Origin: Nocardioides sp.
GTDB taxonomy: Bacteria > Actinomycetota > Actinomycetes > Propionibacteriales > Nocardioidaceae
Assembly (NCBI GenBank): GCA_002729525.1
Contig: PBYI01000033.1
Coordinates: 62,001 to 126,000, forward strand
Direction: 5' to 3'
Length of the DNA stretch: 64,000 bases
Shown: positions 19,781 to 27,423 of the stretch, piece by piece
How positions within the stretch are numbered: the stretch's first letter is position 1
Layout of the letters: the number at the start of each line of letters is the position of its first letter
Made by a program: the position numbers and the translations under genes
The notes under the pieces: model-generated
The model's input: the letters and a program-made list of their open reading frames with translations, nothing else
Databases searched by the model: none
Told to the model about the DNA's origin: nothing

Positions 19781-20421
19781 CCACGGGCGCCCACTGGCCG
19801 ACGATCGACACCGACGCCGCGCTGACCGAGCGTCTCGGCGGCGAGCCGATGCCGGTCGCCCGGGACAAGGACCGCGACCGGCTGGTCGACGTCGACCTGG
19901 CCTGGCTGGCGGCGTCGCCCTTCGTGGTCGTCTCGACCGCCGACGAGCACGGCCGCTGCGACGCCTCGCCCAAGGGCGACCCGGCCGGCCAGCTCGTGCA
20001 CGTCGTCGACGACCGCACGCTCGCGATCGCCGAGCGCCCGGGCAACCGCCGGGCCGACGGCTACCGCAACGTGCTGCGCAACCCGCACGTCGGGCTGCTG
20101 TTCGTCATCCCCGGCCGCACCGACACGCTGCGCGTCAACGGCCGCGCACGACTGGTGAGCGACGCGCCGTTCTTCGACGACATGGTCGTCAAGGGCCACC
20201 GGCCGGTGCTCGCCCTGGTCGTCGACGTCGAGCAGGTCTTCCACCACTGCGCCAAGGCCTTCATGCGGTCGCGCCTGTGGGACGCCGACTCGTGGGACCC
20301 CGAGCTGCTCGTGCCGCGCCGGGCCGTCCTGTCGCAGCAGCTCGAGCGCCCCGACGCCCCGCTCGCCCAGCTCGACGACTACTACCGGCCCGAGAACTAC
20401 GCCGACGGGCTCTACCGGTGA
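19777..20421 (+). CDS. PPOX-type FMN-binding (pyridoxamine 5'-phosphate oxidase family) protein
   Basis: 214 residues of split-barrel flavin-binding fold. 'PFVVVSTADEHGRCDASPKGDPAGQLVHVVDDRTLAIAERPGNRRADGYRNVLRNPHVGLLFVIPG' matches the MSMEG_1061-type subgroup of PPOX-class proteins, and the tail 'HHCAKAFMRSRLWD' is shared with it. These are probably FMN- or F420-dependent reductases; no specific substrate is known. Coupled upstream to the MFS gene and downstream to dapF (GTGA), so three unrelated functions may share a message. Confidence 0.8.
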   Translation: MTTGAHWPTIDTDAALTERLGGEPMPVARDKDRDRLVDVDLAWLAASPFVVVSTADEHGRCDASPKGDPAGQLVHVVDDRTLAIAERPGNRRADGYRNVLRNPHVGLLFVIPGRTDTLRVNGRARLVSDAPFFDDMVVKGHRPVLALVVDVEQVFHHCAKAFMRSRLWDADSWDPELLVPRRAVLSQQLERPDAPLAQLDDYYRPENYADGLYR

Positions 20422-21260
20422 CCTACCCCTTCCTCAAGGGCCACGGCACGGAGAACGACTTCGTGCTCCTGCCCGACCACGACGGCTCGGTGCACGGCGA
20501 CCTCGACCCGGCGCGGGTCCGGGCGTTGTGCGACCGCCGCGCCGGCATCGGCGGCGACGGCGTGCTCCGGGTCGTCCGCGACCACGTGGTGCTCGGCGAG
20601 GCCGGCACCGGGCTGTGGTTCATGGACTACCGCAACGCCGACGGCTCCACCTCGGAGATGTGCGGCAACGGCATCCGGGTCTTCGGACGGCACCTCGTCG
20701 ACGAGGGCCTGCACGACCGGGCCGAGCCGCTGCCCGTCGCGACCCGCGACGGCGTGAAGACGCTGGTGTTCGCCGACAGCGGCGGGATCACCGTCGACAT
20801 GGGCGTCCCGCGGCTGCTCGGCGACACCGCGGTCGGCGCGCGCGTCGGTGCGGCGGAGGAGACCTGGCCGGCCGTCCACGTCGACATGGGCAACCCGCAC
20901 GCGGTCGCGTTCCTCCCCGAGGGCGGCCCAGGGCTCGACGACCTCGGCGCCGTGCTCGCGCCGCCGTCGTACGACGAAGCGGTCTACCCACACGGCGTCA
21001 ACGTCGAGCTGGTCGTACGCCGCGGCGAGCGCCACGTCGCGATGCGGGTGCACGAGCGCGGCTCGGGCGAGACCCGCTCGTGCGGCACGGGTGCCTGCGC
21101 GGTCGCCGTGGCCGCGGCCGCGGCGGACGGTGCCCCGCGCGACGTCGACTACCGCGTCGACCTTCCGGGCGGCACGCTGACGATCCGCTGGACCGCGGAC
21201 GACCGGGTGCTGATGACCGGCCCGGCGGTCGTCGTCGCGCGCGGGGAGACCTCGCTCTAG
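20418..21260 (+). CDS. dapF: Diaminopimelate epimerase DapF
   Basis: PLP-independent racemase converting LL- to meso-diaminopimelate for lysine and peptidoglycan synthesis. 280 residues from GTG 20418. Both catalytic cysteines are in their signatures: 'EMCGNGIRVFGRHL' and 'SCGTGACAVAVAA'. 'GHGTENDFVLL' and 'NPHAVAFL' complete the fold. The start overlaps the PPOX stop. Its stop overlaps that of a minus-strand membrane gene by four bases, leaving no room for a terminator. The miaA-dapF-hflX order is the actinobacterial norm, here with insertions. Confidence 0.95.
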   Translation: MTYPFLKGHGTENDFVLLPDHDGSVHGDLDPARVRALCDRRAGIGGDGVLRVVRDHVVLGEAGTGLWFMDYRNADGSTSEMCGNGIRVFGRHLVDEGLHDRAEPLPVATRDGVKTLVFADSGGITVDMGVPRLLGDTAVGARVGAAEETWPAVHVDMGNPHAVAFLPEGGPGLDDLGAVLAPPSYDEAVYPHGVNVELVVRRGERHVAMRVHERGSGETRSCGTGACAVAVAAAAADGAPRDVDYRVDLPGGTLTIRWTADDRVLMTGPAVVVARGETSL

Positions 21261-21724
21261 GCGTCTGCGTCGATCGGCCGCGCGGGCCGGGCGCGCACCA
21301 GCGCGACGAGCCCGACGACGCCGAGCACCAGCGCCGGCCACGCGGTCGGCGTACCGACCACGTCGACGACGGCGCCGAGCACCGCGACCGGGTGGTCCTC
21401 GTGCGCCCCGGGGGCGGGCGCCAACAGCGCCGCGACGAGCAGGTAGCCGAGGGTCAGCACCTCGCCGACGACCAGCAGTCCCGAGAGGACCCACAGCGCG
21501 GGGGCGGGGCGCAGGCCGAGCAGGCCGAGACCGAGTGCGACGACCGACACCAGCAGCAGCCACCCGAAGCCGGCCGCGGCGTGCCCGAACTCGCCGGAGT
21601 CGGCGGTCTCGCCGAAGAACTCCAGGTGCGGGCCTAGCCAGACGGGGAGGCCGGTGAGGAACAGCCCGGGGACCGCGACCACGTGCCCCAGCCCGGCCAG
21701 GGTGCGTCGGCTGGCGGGCTCCAC
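21257..21724 (-). CDS. Putative four-helix membrane protein
   Basis: 155 residues with about four hydrophobic segments: 'LGHVVAVPGLFLTGLPVWL', 'AAGFGWLLLVSVVALGLGLLG', 'LWVLSGLLVVGEVLTLGYLLVAALL' and 'WPALVLGVVGLVALV'. No recognised family. Start GTG 21724; a CACTGT hexamer six bases upstream suits a leaderless transcript. It converges on dapF with a 4-base stop overlap, so antisense read-through in either direction is expected. Confidence 0.65.
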   Translation of the reverse strand: MEPASRRTLAGLGHVVAVPGLFLTGLPVWLGPHLEFFGETADSGEFGHAAAGFGWLLLVSVVALGLGLLGLRPAPALWVLSGLLVVGEVLTLGYLLVAALLAPAPGAHEDHPVAVLGAVVDVVGTPTAWPALVLGVVGLVALVRARPARPIDADA

Positions 21725-21752
21725 GCGGCAACAGTGCCATGCCGCTCTCGAA

Positions 21753-21777
21753 ACCGAGCGCTCGTTCGGTCTAGGCT
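21753..21777 (+). promoter_or_regulatory. TetR-type operator plus leaderless -10 before the SDR gene
   Basis: ACCGAGCGCTCGTTCGGT (21753-21770) is an inverted repeat with ACCGA/TCGGT arms, very like operators of TetR regulators of acyl-CoA metabolism. It abuts TAGGCT (21772-21777), six bases before ATG 21784. Confidence 0.6.
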
Positions 21778-21783
21778 GCGGCC

Positions 21784-22560
21784 ATGGAACTCAGTGGATC
21801 CTCCGCCATCGTCACCGGCGCGGCCTCCGGCATCGGCGCCGCGGCCGCCCGTCAGCTCGCCGCCCTCGGCTGCCACGTGGTCGTCGCCGACCTCCAGGCC
21901 GACAAGGGCGAGGCCCTCGCCGAGGAGATCAAGGGGGTGTTCGTGCAGGTCGACGTCACCAACACCGAGCAGATCGCCCAGGCCGTCGAGGTCGCCACCG
22001 GCCTCGCGCCGCTGCGCGCCGTGGTCAACTCCGCCGGCATCGGCTGGGCCCAGCGCACCATCGGCCGCGACGGCACCGTGGAGTCGGCGCACTCCCTGGA
22101 GGCCTTCACCAAGGTCGTGCACATCAACCTGATCGGCACCTTCGACATGGTGCGCCAGGCCGCCACCGCGATGAGCCTCAACGAGCCCGACGCCGACGGC
22201 TGCCGCGGCGCGATCGTCAACCTCGCCTCGGTCGCGGCCTTCGACGGCCAGATCGGCCAGGCGTCGTACTCCGCGTCCAAGGGCGGCGTCGTCGGCATGA
22301 CCCTGCCGGTCGCCCGTGACCTGTCCGCCGCCGGCATCCGCCTCAACACTGTCGCGCCGGGCCTCATCGACACCCCGATCTACGGCGAGGGCGAGCAGGC
22401 CGAGGCGTTCAAGGCCAAGCTCGGCGAGTCGGTGCTGTTCCCGAAGCGCCTCGGCGTGCCGGACGAGCTGGCCTCGATGGTCGTGGAGTGCCTCACCAAC
22501 TCCTACATGAACGGGGAGACGGTGCGCCTCGACGGCGGCATCCGGATGCCTCCGAAGTGA
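21784..22560 (+). CDS. Short-chain dehydrogenase (3-hydroxyacyl-CoA dehydrogenase / HSD10-like)
   Basis: 258-residue SDR. NAD-binding '[20 protein letters not shown]' with Asp in 'VVADLQ' (NAD preference), '[11 protein letters not shown]', catalytic Ser in '[12 protein letters not shown]' and 'YSASKGG' Tyr/Lys. The insert after strand 4 and the close '[16 protein letters not shown]' resemble type-2 3-hydroxyacyl-CoA dehydrogenases of beta-oxidation. The TetR-type operator supports an acyl-CoA role. An alternative is another hydroxysteroid-type SDR. Confidence 0.85.
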   Translation: MELSGSSAIVTGAASGIGAAAARQLAALGCHVVVADLQADKGEALAEEIKGVFVQVDVTNTEQIAQAVEVATGLAPLRAVVNSAGIGWAQRTIGRDGTVESAHSLEAFTKVVHINLIGTFDMVRQAATAMSLNEPDADGCRGAIVNLASVAAFDGQIGQASYSASKGGVVGMTLPVARDLSAAGIRLNTVAPGLIDTPIYGEGEQAEAFKAKLGESVLFPKRLGVPDELASMVVECLTNSYMNGETVRLDGGIRMPPK

Positions 22561-22566
22561 GCCGCC

Positions 22567-22592
22567 GGAGTCCCCGCTCCAGCGGGGACTCC
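22567..22592. terminator. Convergent terminator hairpin 1
   Basis: Perfect 12-bp arms GGAGTCCCCGCT / AGCGGGGACTCC with two bases between, seven bases after the SDR stop. The minus-strand gene also ends here, so it can serve both directions. Confidence 0.75.
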
Positions 22593-22598
22593 GTCAGC

Positions 22599-22643
22599 AG
22601 TGCCGGCGGTGGCAGTCACCACGTGACTGCGACCGCCGGCACT
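22599..22643. terminator. Convergent terminator hairpin 2 (two-tier stem)
   Basis: Arms AGTGCCGGCGGT / ACCGCCGGCACT (12 bp) enclose a second perfect stem CAGTCAC / GTGACTG. It follows hairpin 1 by six bases and precedes the minus-strand stop at 22672; together they insulate the convergent genes. Confidence 0.75.
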
Positions 22644-22671
22644 GTCGCGTCCGGCCCCGTCGAGCGGGCGC

Positions 22672-23211
22672 TCAGCCCGCGCGCCCCAGCCGCGCCAGCA
22701 GCCTCGTCTGCCACGAGGCGTCGTCGGGCACCTCGAGCGCCGGCTTGCTGGCGCCGTACTCGTAGAGCATGTCGCCCTTCTCGTCGAGGCTCGCCTCGAG
22801 CAGCCGCATCTCCTCGTCGGTCCACAGCACCGGCTGGTCGGCGGCCGAGCCGAGGTCCCAGCGGTGCACGAGCAGGTCGAAGGTGTAGAAGGCGTGCAGC
22901 GTCTCCCCGACGGTCGTGCGGCCGAACGGCGAGTCGTAGGAGACCGCCAGCAGCGCCTCGTCGGCCAGCGCCGCCCGCACCTGGGCGTCGTGCGCGGCCC
23001 ACCGCTGCGCCGGCTCGCCGTCCTCGCGCACCAGCTCCACGCCGTACCGGCCGAGGAAGTCGGCCTGGGTGCCGACGACGTGGTCGAGCACGTCGGCGGC
23101 CGTCCACTCCTCGCACGGGCTCGCCGCGGTCCAGGCGCCCTCACCGTCGACGCCCTCGACCACCGCCCCGAACAGGTCGAGCTGGGCGAGGAACGTCTCC
23201 AGGGTGTCCAT
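22672..23211 (-). CDS. DinB/maleylpyruvate isomerase-like (TIGR03086-type) protein
   Basis: 179 residues of four-helix DinB/MDMPI fold: 'WTAASPCEEWTAADVLDHVVGTQADFLGRYG' with the metal-type His in 'DVLDHV', then 'AFYTFDLLVHRWDLGSAADQPV' with two further His. This matches the actinobacterial TIGR03086 family; some members are mycothiol-dependent metalloenzymes. ATG 23211 is chosen because CAGGGT lies six bases upstream and the domain starts here; the tracked start at 23355 crosses the hflX promoter. Substrate unknown. Confidence 0.8.
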   Translation of the reverse strand: MDTLETFLAQLDLFGAVVEGVDGEGAWTAASPCEEWTAADVLDHVVGTQADFLGRYGVELVREDGEPAQRWAAHDAQVRAALADEALLAVSYDSPFGRTTVGETLHAFYTFDLLVHRWDLGSAADQPVLWTDEEMRLLEASLDEKGDMLYEYGASKPALEVPDDASWQTRLLARLGRAG

Positions 23212-23322
23212 GGCCCGACCCTGCCCCACCACCCGGGCCGCTGTCTTGCACGAGTGCGACACGGCCGGCGGGCGCGTGCGGCCCGGTACGCCGGAAGAAA
23301 GTCGCTCGTGGAGACGTTCTCC

Positions 23323-23340
23323 ACCTCCTACGCTGGAGGT
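23323..23340 (+). promoter_or_regulatory. SD-masking inverted repeat and -10-like hexamer before hflX
   Basis: ACCTCC (23323-23328) and GGAGGT (23335-23340) are perfect complements, and the second is the Shine-Dalgarno two bases before ATG. The loop TACGCT is itself a TANNNT hexamer ending eight bases before the start, so either a folded RBS or a short-leader promoter is possible, not both. Confidence 0.45.
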
Positions 23341-23342
23341 AT

Positions 23343-24851
23343 ATGACGAACGCACGTGACTTCTCCCTCGAGGCCGAGCTCGCCGAGACGACGGGCTGGG
23401 ACTCCGACGACGACGCCCGCTTCGAGTCCGGGTACGCCGACGAGCCCGACGCCGGGGCGAGCCGGGACGCCGATCCCACCACCGGCGCGATGGACCTCGC
23501 CGACCGCGCCAACCTGCGCCGCGTCGCGGGTCTGCGCACCGAGCTCGAGGACATCACCGAGGTCGAGTACCGCCAGCTGCGCCTGGAGAAGGTCGTCCTC
23601 GTCGGGGTCTGGACCGAGGGCACGATCCAGGACGCCGAGAACTCCCTCGCCGAGCTCGCGCTGCTCGCCGAGACCGCCGGGTCCGAGGTGCTCGAGGCCG
23701 TCTACCAGCGGCGCAGCAAGCCCGACCCCGCGACGTACGTCGGACGCGGCAAGGTCGAGCAGCTCGGCGAGGCCGTGCGGGCCAGCGGCGCCGACACCGT
23801 CATCTGCGACGGTGCGCTCGCGCCCAGCCAGCTGCGCAACCTCGAGGACCGGCTGAAGGTGAAGGTCGTCGACCGCACCGCGCTGATCCTCGACATCTTC
23901 GCCCAGCACGCGAAGTCGAAGGAGGGTCAGGCTCAGGTCGAGCTGGCCCAGCTGCAGTACATGAAGCAGCGTCTGCGCGGCTGGGGCGGCAACCTCTCCC
24001 GCCAGGCCGGTGGCCGGGTCGCCGCGGGTGCCGGTATCGGCGGTCGTGGTCCGGGTGAGACCAAGATCGAGACCGACCGGCGCCGCATCAACACCAAGAT
24101 CGCCAAGCTCCACCGCGACCTGAAGCAGATGAAGGTCACCCGCGACGCCAAGCGCTCGCAGCGGCGCAGCAACGAGATCCCGAGCGTGGCGATCGCCGGC
24201 TACACCAACGCCGGCAAGTCCAGCCTGCTCAACCGGCTCACCACCGCGGGTGTGCTGGTCGAGGACGCGCTCTTCGCGACCCTTGACCCGACCACGCGTC
24301 GTACGACGACCGCCGACGGCCGCGTCTACACGATGAGCGACACCGTCGGGTTCGTCCGGCACCTGCCGCACGAGCTCGTCGAGGCGTTCCGCTCGACGCT
24401 GGAGGAGGTCGCCGACGCCGACCTGCTGCTGCACGTCGTGGACGGCTCGCACCCCGACCCCGAGGGCCAGATCGCCGCGGTGCGCGAGGTGCTCGCCGAC
24501 ATCGGTGCCGACGACGTGCGGGAGCTGATCGTCATCAACAAGGCCGACGCCGCCGACCCGCTGGTGATCTCCCGCCTCCAGGCCCGAGAGCCGCACACCG
24601 TCGTGGTCAGCGCCCGCACCGGCCAGGGCATCGCCGAGGCGCTCGCGCGCGTCGAGGCCGAGCTGCCCCGCCCGGCCGTCGCGATCGAGGTGCTGCTGCC
24701 ATACGAGCGGGGCGACCTGCTCAACAAGCTGCACACCGACGGCGAGATCGACTCCGTCGAGCACACCGCCGAGGGCTCGCGTGTGCGCGGGCGTGCCACC
24801 GAGGCGCTCGCCGGCGAGCTGGCGGCGTACGCCGTCGCGCCGCAGGCCTGA
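23343..24851 (+). CDS. hflX: GTPase HflX
   Basis: Ribosome-associated GTPase that splits stalled or heat-damaged 70S ribosomes. 502 residues. The N-terminal HflX domain includes 'VYVGRGK'-like 'TYVGRGKVEQLGEAV' and the glycine-rich 'GGRGPGETKIETDRRRI'. The G domain has G1 'GYTNAGKSSLLNRL', G3 'DTVGFVRHLPHELVEAF', G4 'NKAD' and G5 'SARTG'. An acidic N-terminal extension of about 60 residues is typical for actinobacteria. ATG 23343 is used; the tracked 22488 extends through the neighbouring minus-strand gene. Confidence 0.95.
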   Translation: MTNARDFSLEAELAETTGWDSDDDARFESGYADEPDAGASRDADPTTGAMDLADRANLRRVAGLRTELEDITEVEYRQLRLEKVVLVGVWTEGTIQDAENSLAELALLAETAGSEVLEAVYQRRSKPDPATYVGRGKVEQLGEAVRASGADTVICDGALAPSQLRNLEDRLKVKVVDRTALILDIFAQHAKSKEGQAQVELAQLQYMKQRLRGWGGNLSRQAGGRVAAGAGIGGRGPGETKIETDRRRINTKIAKLHRDLKQMKVTRDAKRSQRRSNEIPSVAIAGYTNAGKSSLLNRLTTAGVLVEDALFATLDPTTRRTTTADGRVYTMSDTVGFVRHLPHELVEAFRSTLEEVADADLLLHVVDGSHPDPEGQIAAVREVLADIGADDVRELIVINKADAADPLVISRLQAREPHTVVVSARTGQGIAEALARVEAELPRPAVAIEVLLPYERGDLLNKLHTDGEIDSVEHTAEGSRVRGRATEALAGELAAYAVAPQA

Positions 24852-24886
24852 CCTGCGCCCAGCCGGCCGCGCCGCTGCCTGTCGGG

Positions 24887-25234
24887 TCAGCCCAGCAGGA
24901 GCACGCCGAGCTCGGCCAGGCACAGGGCGGCCGTGGCCGCGGCCAGTGCCGCCCCGAGGGCGCCGGTGGGACCGCTCGCCGGGCGCTCGTCGGCGCCGGC
25001 CTCCCGGGCCCGGTGCCGACGCGACAGCAGCAGCACCGCGACGCACAGCGGCACCGCCAGGGCCGGTACGACGAGCGCGCGGACGCCGTGCTCGAGCACG
25101 CCGAGCCGGGCCAGCACGAGGGAGGCGACCAGCAGCGCGATCGCGGTGCGCTGCCAGGCGAGCCCGGTGCGCTCGGCCTGCACGGCCGGCGGCGGGTCGC
25201 CGGCCGGCCGGGGGAACGGCTCGGCCGGGGTCAC
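24887..25234 (-). CDS. DUF202 family small membrane protein
   Basis: 115 residues with three membrane segments and the DUF202 start 'QAERTGLAWQRTAIALLVASLVLARLG', where E-R-T-x-L-A-W-x-R-T is the family hallmark. GTG 25234 overlaps the stop of the upstream DUF202 paralogue (GTGA), making a tandem pair. Eukaryotic and bacterial DUF202 proteins (YidH type) have no settled function; SPX-linked relatives act in polyphosphate chaperone complexes. Confidence 0.8.
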   Translation of the reverse strand: MTPAEPFPRPAGDPPPAVQAERTGLAWQRTAIALLVASLVLARLGVLEHGVRALVVPALAVPLCVAVLLLSRRHRAREAGADERPASGPTGALGAALAAATAALCLAELGVLLLG

Positions 25235-25581
25235 ACGCCCGCCAGCACCAGGACCGCCGCGACCAGTCCCACGCCGGCGGTGAGCAGCAGGCCGAGCGAC
25301 GACGCGGGAAGCGGCTCGCCGCGCCGGATCGCCCGCTCGCTGCGCGCCCAGCGCACCCACGAGCCGACCGCGCAGGCCAGCCCGAGGAGGGTCAGCAGGA
25401 TGGCCAGCGCGGGCCCCACGCCGCCGGGCAGGCCGAGGTCGAGGCTGTCGACGGCCACGCCCGCGGCGAGCAGGGCCAGGGAGGTGCGCAGCCAGGCGAG
25501 CAGCGTGCGCTCGTTGGCCAGGCTGAAGCGGTAGTCGGGCTCCTCACCCGTCCCGTAGACCCATCCCGGCCAGCGCGCCAT
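25231..25581 (-). CDS. YidH/DUF202 family membrane protein
   Basis: 116 residues, three membrane segments, starting 'MARWPGWVYGTGEEPDYRFSLANERTLLAWLRTSLALLAAGVAV', a textbook YidH/DUF202 N-terminus. It is the first of two coupled DUF202 genes; different sequences suggest hetero-oligomer formation (inference). A TAGGGT hexamer six bases before the ATG indicates a leaderless transcript. Confidence 0.88.
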   Translation of the reverse strand: MARWPGWVYGTGEEPDYRFSLANERTLLAWLRTSLALLAAGVAVDSLDLGLPGGVGPALAILLTLLGLACAVGSWVRWARSERAIRRGEPLPASSLGLLLTAGVGLVAAVLVLAGV

Positions 25582-25587
25582 GCCCCG

Positions 25588-25593
25588 ACCCTA
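25588..25593 (-). promoter_or_regulatory. Leaderless -10 hexamer (TAGGGT) of the DUF202 pair
   Basis: On the minus strand TAGGGT, six bases, ATG 25581; no Shine-Dalgarno. Confidence 0.6.
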
Positions 25594-25673
25594 GTGGCGC
25601 CCAACCGACGCGTTCCCAGCGCCGTCCCAGGCTCCGCACGGCATCCGCTGGCGTCGTCCGCGATGATGGGCGG

Positions 25674-26132
25674 GTGTTCCACCGCCACCCGTTCCTGAGC
25701 CTGGTGACGTTCTGCTACCTGGGGTTCGTCGTCTGGCTGACGCTGACCCCCAACCCGTCGGGCTCGGGGTGGAGCAGCCTGAGCATGCGGGTGCTCGCGC
25801 GGCTCCAGCGCGAGGACGGCTTCGAGTGGCTCACCTTCGAGCGGGCCGAGTTCCTCGCCAACGTCGCGCTCTTCGTGCCCGTCGGGCTGTTCCTGCTGCT
25901 GCTCTTCGGCACCCGCTGGTGGTGGGTCGCGGGGCTCGGCTGCTTCGTGGCGACGTCGCTGATCGAGAACGTGCAGCGCACCATCCCGGGCCGGGTCTCC
26001 GACGAGCGCGACGTCGTGGCGAACACTCTCGGCGGACTGGTGGGCGTGCTGATCGGGGTGGTGCTCACGCTCGGCTCGGAGGTACGCCGGGCGCGGGCCC
26101 GCCGCGCGCAGCGCCTCACCAGGGCCGGCTGA
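25674..26132 (+). CDS. VanZ family membrane protein
   Basis: 152 residues with four membrane segments and VanZ-like motifs 'LTLTPNP', 'EFLANVALFVPVGLFLLLL' and 'IENVQRTIPGRVSDERDVVANTLGGLVGVLIG', where R-x-x-x-x-D-x-x-x-N-x-x-G is the family core. VanZ proteins are linked to teicoplanin tolerance in vancomycin clusters, but stand-alone copies like this are general envelope proteins. GTG start with GATGAT six bases upstream. Confidence 0.88.
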   Translation: MFHRHPFLSLVTFCYLGFVVWLTLTPNPSGSGWSSLSMRVLARLQREDGFEWLTFERAEFLANVALFVPVGLFLLLLFGTRWWWVAGLGCFVATSLIENVQRTIPGRVSDERDVVANTLGGLVGVLIGVVLTLGSEVRRARARRAQRLTRAG

Positions 26133-26203
26133 CCCGCCGCGTCCCGGCGAGCACGATGACCGGATCCGGCCATTGCCGGAACGGGTCATCCTGATGGTCT
26201 GGA

Positions 26204-26223
26204 CCACCCACCCCTGTGGGTGG
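26204..26223 (+). terminator. Hairpin after vanZ-like gene
   Basis: CCACCCA / TGGGTGG stem, 6-base loop, 70 bases after the VanZ stop and 68 before the next start. A weaker inverted repeat with TGACC and TCCGG arms precedes it. Confidence 0.4.
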
Positions 26224-26291
26224 CCTGTGCCTAGGTTCGCGAGGGCCAGTGCCGCTGTCCGGGGCGGCACGCGTCCCTCTAGGGAGCCCCC

Positions 26292-27359
26292 ATGTCCCGT
26301 CGCCTGCGACCCTCGATCCTCGTCGCGATCGTCGCCGCTCTCTCAGCCGTCCTGACCCTGGGCGCGCTCGTCGCCCCGGCCTCCGCCGTCGTGGAGTCGT
26401 CCACGCTGACGACGGACACGCCGCAGAGCGGCAGGATCTTCCGCGACGGTGTCCCGTCCGCGTGCGGGTCGGCCAAGACCTACCCGAGCCTGTTCAACCC
26501 CGGGGCCACCTTCGACTACGACACCACGACGTTCACCGCTCCGGTCACCGGTTGCATCACCATCGAGCGGGTGTCCGCCGAGTGTGCAGCGTCTCCGGGC
26601 GACCTCGACAACGTCAACGTCCACCTGTCGGTGTACGCCGACTCCTACGACCCGCTCGACCAAGCGGCGAACTACCTCGGCGACCAGGGCTCGTCGATCA
26701 ACAACGTGATGGCCCTGGACGTCGTCAAGGGCGACGCCCTCGTGGTCGTCGCGACCAACACCAGCGGCCAGGACGCCTGCACGACCGAGGTCACCATCTC
26801 GACCCCGCCGGTCGCCGCTGTCATGGTCACGAAGATCGGCAACGCCCGCGACGGTGCCAACGTCACCTTCGAGGCCGCCGACGCCGACAGCTTCGAGTGC
26901 TCGATCGACGGTGCGGCGTTCACGGCCTGCACGTCGCCCGCGATCTACCCGGGCCTCGCCGACGGCGACCACACGGTCCAGGTGCGCGGCACCAACGCGC
27001 TCGGCACCCAGGACCCCTCGACCACCGTGGCCTTCGAGACCTGCAACACCGTGGCGCCGAAGGCGGCGAACGTGGCCGCAGCCGGTGCGAAGACCACGGC
27101 GGTCAAGGCGGAGAAGAAGGCCGCGAAGGCGCTGAAGAAGGCCAAGAAGGCGAAGGCGAAGGCGAAGAAGAAGCTCGCTGCGGCCAAGAAGTCCGGCACG
27201 CCCGCCCAGATCGTCAAGGCGAAGAACTCCTACGCGAAGAAGGCCAAGGCGTTCAAGAAGGCGGCCAAGAAGAAGAAGGCCGCCACCAAGAAGCGGAAGG
27301 CGGCCGTCAAGGCCGCCAAGGCGGCGGCCAAGGCGTACGCCGACTGCCTGGCCGTCTAG
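26292..27359 (+). CDS. Secreted protein with Ig-like repeat and histone-like Lys/Ala tail
   Basis: 355 residues, Sec signal peptide cleaved about residue 33 ('APASAVVES'). The first 150 residues form a beta-rich domain with paired cysteines. Residues about 190-255 ('FECSIDGAAFTACTSPAIYPGLADGDHTVQVRGTNALG') match the chitobiase-type Ig-like module common in actinobacterial surface proteins. The last 100 residues are almost only Lys and Ala, with blocks like 'KKAKKAKAKAKKKLAAAKK', resembling histone H1/HupB tails. In an exported protein such a tail should bind wall polymers, teichoic acid or extracellular DNA. No enzyme motif is seen. Confidence 0.7.
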   Translation: MSRRLRPSILVAIVAALSAVLTLGALVAPASAVVESSTLTTDTPQSGRIFRDGVPSACGSAKTYPSLFNPGATFDYDTTTFTAPVTGCITIERVSAECAASPGDLDNVNVHLSVYADSYDPLDQAANYLGDQGSSINNVMALDVVKGDALVVVATNTSGQDACTTEVTISTPPVAAVMVTKIGNARDGANVTFEAADADSFECSIDGAAFTACTSPAIYPGLADGDHTVQVRGTNALGTQDPSTTVAFETCNTVAPKAANVAAAGAKTTAVKAEKKAAKALKKAKKAKAKAKKKLAAAKKSGTPAQIVKAKNSYAKKAKAFKKAAKKKKAATKKRKAAVKAAKAAAKAYADCLAV

Positions 27360-27423
27360 GGACGCAGCCCCCGGGGTCGGCTCCGGGCTGGGACGAGCGG
27401 CAGGAGCACCGCACACTGGAACG

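Noticed and set aside
26140-26192. Inverted repeat with TGACC and TCCGG arms after the VanZ gene as an operator
   Set aside because: Arms have several central mismatches and sit downstream of the gene; at best part of a weak terminator.
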